Source: Inquilinus sp. KBS0705 (lineage in GTDB: Bacteria > Bacteroidota > Bacteroidia > Sphingobacteriales > Sphingobacteriaceae). From it: DNA of 64,000 nucleotides. Of this stretch, positions 63,759 to 64,000 are shown piece after piece. How positions within the stretch are numbered: the stretch's first letter is position 1; the number at the start of each line of letters is the position of its first letter. Position numbers and translations under genes: made by a program. A model generated the notes under the pieces. The model was not told where the DNA came from. It worked only from the letters and a program-made list of their open reading frames with translations, and did not search any database. Where the stretch lies: contig VCCI02000001.1 of assembly GCA_005938025.2 (NCBI GenBank), positions 62,001 to 126,000 on the forward strand, written 5' to 3'.

Positions 63759-64000
63759 ATGGAATACAACAAACTAACACCCGAAGAAGAATATATTATA
63801 CTGCATAAAGGTACCGAACGCCCCTTTACCGGCGAGTTATTAAATAACAAAGCCGAAGGACTATACGTTTGTAAGCGCTGCGATACACCACTGTATACTT
63901 CCGAGTCGAAATTTGAGTCGCATTGCGGCTGGCCCAGCTTTGATGATGAGATACCCGGCGCGGTAAGGCGCGAAACGGATGCCGATGGCCGCCGTACCGA
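63759..64000 (+). CDS. msrB: Peptide-methionine (R)-S-oxide reductase, partial (5' part)
   Basis: The first 80 residues of MsrB, running off the window end. [20 protein letters not shown] is the normal N-terminus, [20 protein letters not shown] follows with CKRC as the first half of the zinc site, and [11 protein letters not shown] is the signature before the catalytic region. The catalytic Cys (usually in RFCxN) and second zinc pair lie beyond the window. The enzyme reduces methionine R-sulfoxide in proteins. The start ATG 63759 lies 179 bases from the divergent unknown gene. Confidence 0.93.
   Translation, partial: MEYNKLTPEEEYIILHKGTERPFTGELLNNKAEGLYVCKRCDTPLYTSESKFESHCGWPSFDDEIPGAVRRETDADGRRT

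Overview
The window is chromosomal DNA of a Bacteroidota bacterium, most likely of the family Sphingobacteriaceae (Mucilaginibacter or Pedobacter-like; the genus is inference from protein resemblance only). Supporting signs are promoters of the Bacteroidota type (TAnnTTTG boxes, one with a well spaced upstream TTG), few Shine-Dalgarno sequences, a type IX secretion C-terminal domain, a histone H1-like mini-protein, an FtsZ ending in the Bacteroidota-type tail, and many short palindromic intergenic repeats.

Positions 1 to about 14,700 (minus strand) are one long surface-polysaccharide operon. It is read from a Wza-like export lipoprotein and a Wzc-like tyrosine kinase through an UpxY/NusG-type antiterminator, an AsnB-like amidotransferase, glycosyltransferases, a Wzm/Wzt-type ABC exporter, a hexapeptide acetyltransferase, an acyltransferase and an alpha-1,2-fucosyltransferase-like enzyme, and it leaves the window inside a family 2 glycosyltransferase. 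A divergent pair on the plus strand (14,703 to 16,609) adds a further glycosyltransferase and the WecA-like enzyme expected to charge undecaprenyl phosphate. Next come the glycolytic genes gapA and pgk, each followed by an acetyltransferase gene (16,695 to 19,834).

From 20,100 to 29,250 the content is accessory: a GMC oxidoreductase, a CocE-type hydrolase broken by an in-frame stop, three small unknown AT-rich genes interleaved with a palindromic repeat family, a VOC protein, two tandem paralogous lipoproteins, a GH32 glycosidase and purU. From 29,320 to 45,560 lies the division and cell wall (dcw) cluster: mraZ, rsmH, ftsL, ftsI, murE, mraY, murD, ftsW, murG, murC, ftsQ, ftsA and ftsZ. It has a textbook MraZ operator in front, dispersed repeats in several gaps, a hairpin terminator between murG and murC, and a small cluster of DnaA-box sequences before ftsZ. 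murF, murB and ddl are not in the window.

From 45,650 to the end are a serine palmitoyltransferase/KBL-family enzyme, a 1,391-residue secreted protein combining NHL, TIG, cohesin-like, dockerin-like and T9SS modules, the histone H1-like gene, dapA, a UbiD-family decarboxylase, a TauE/SafE permease, a dicarboxylate symporter, two proteins of unknown role, sucD, a class C beta-lactamase-like hydrolase, a TlpA-like thioredoxin protein, one more unknown secreted protein and the 5' part of msrB. The gaps here carry several palindromic repeat families. No tRNA, rRNA, CRISPR array, transposase or phage gene was recognised.
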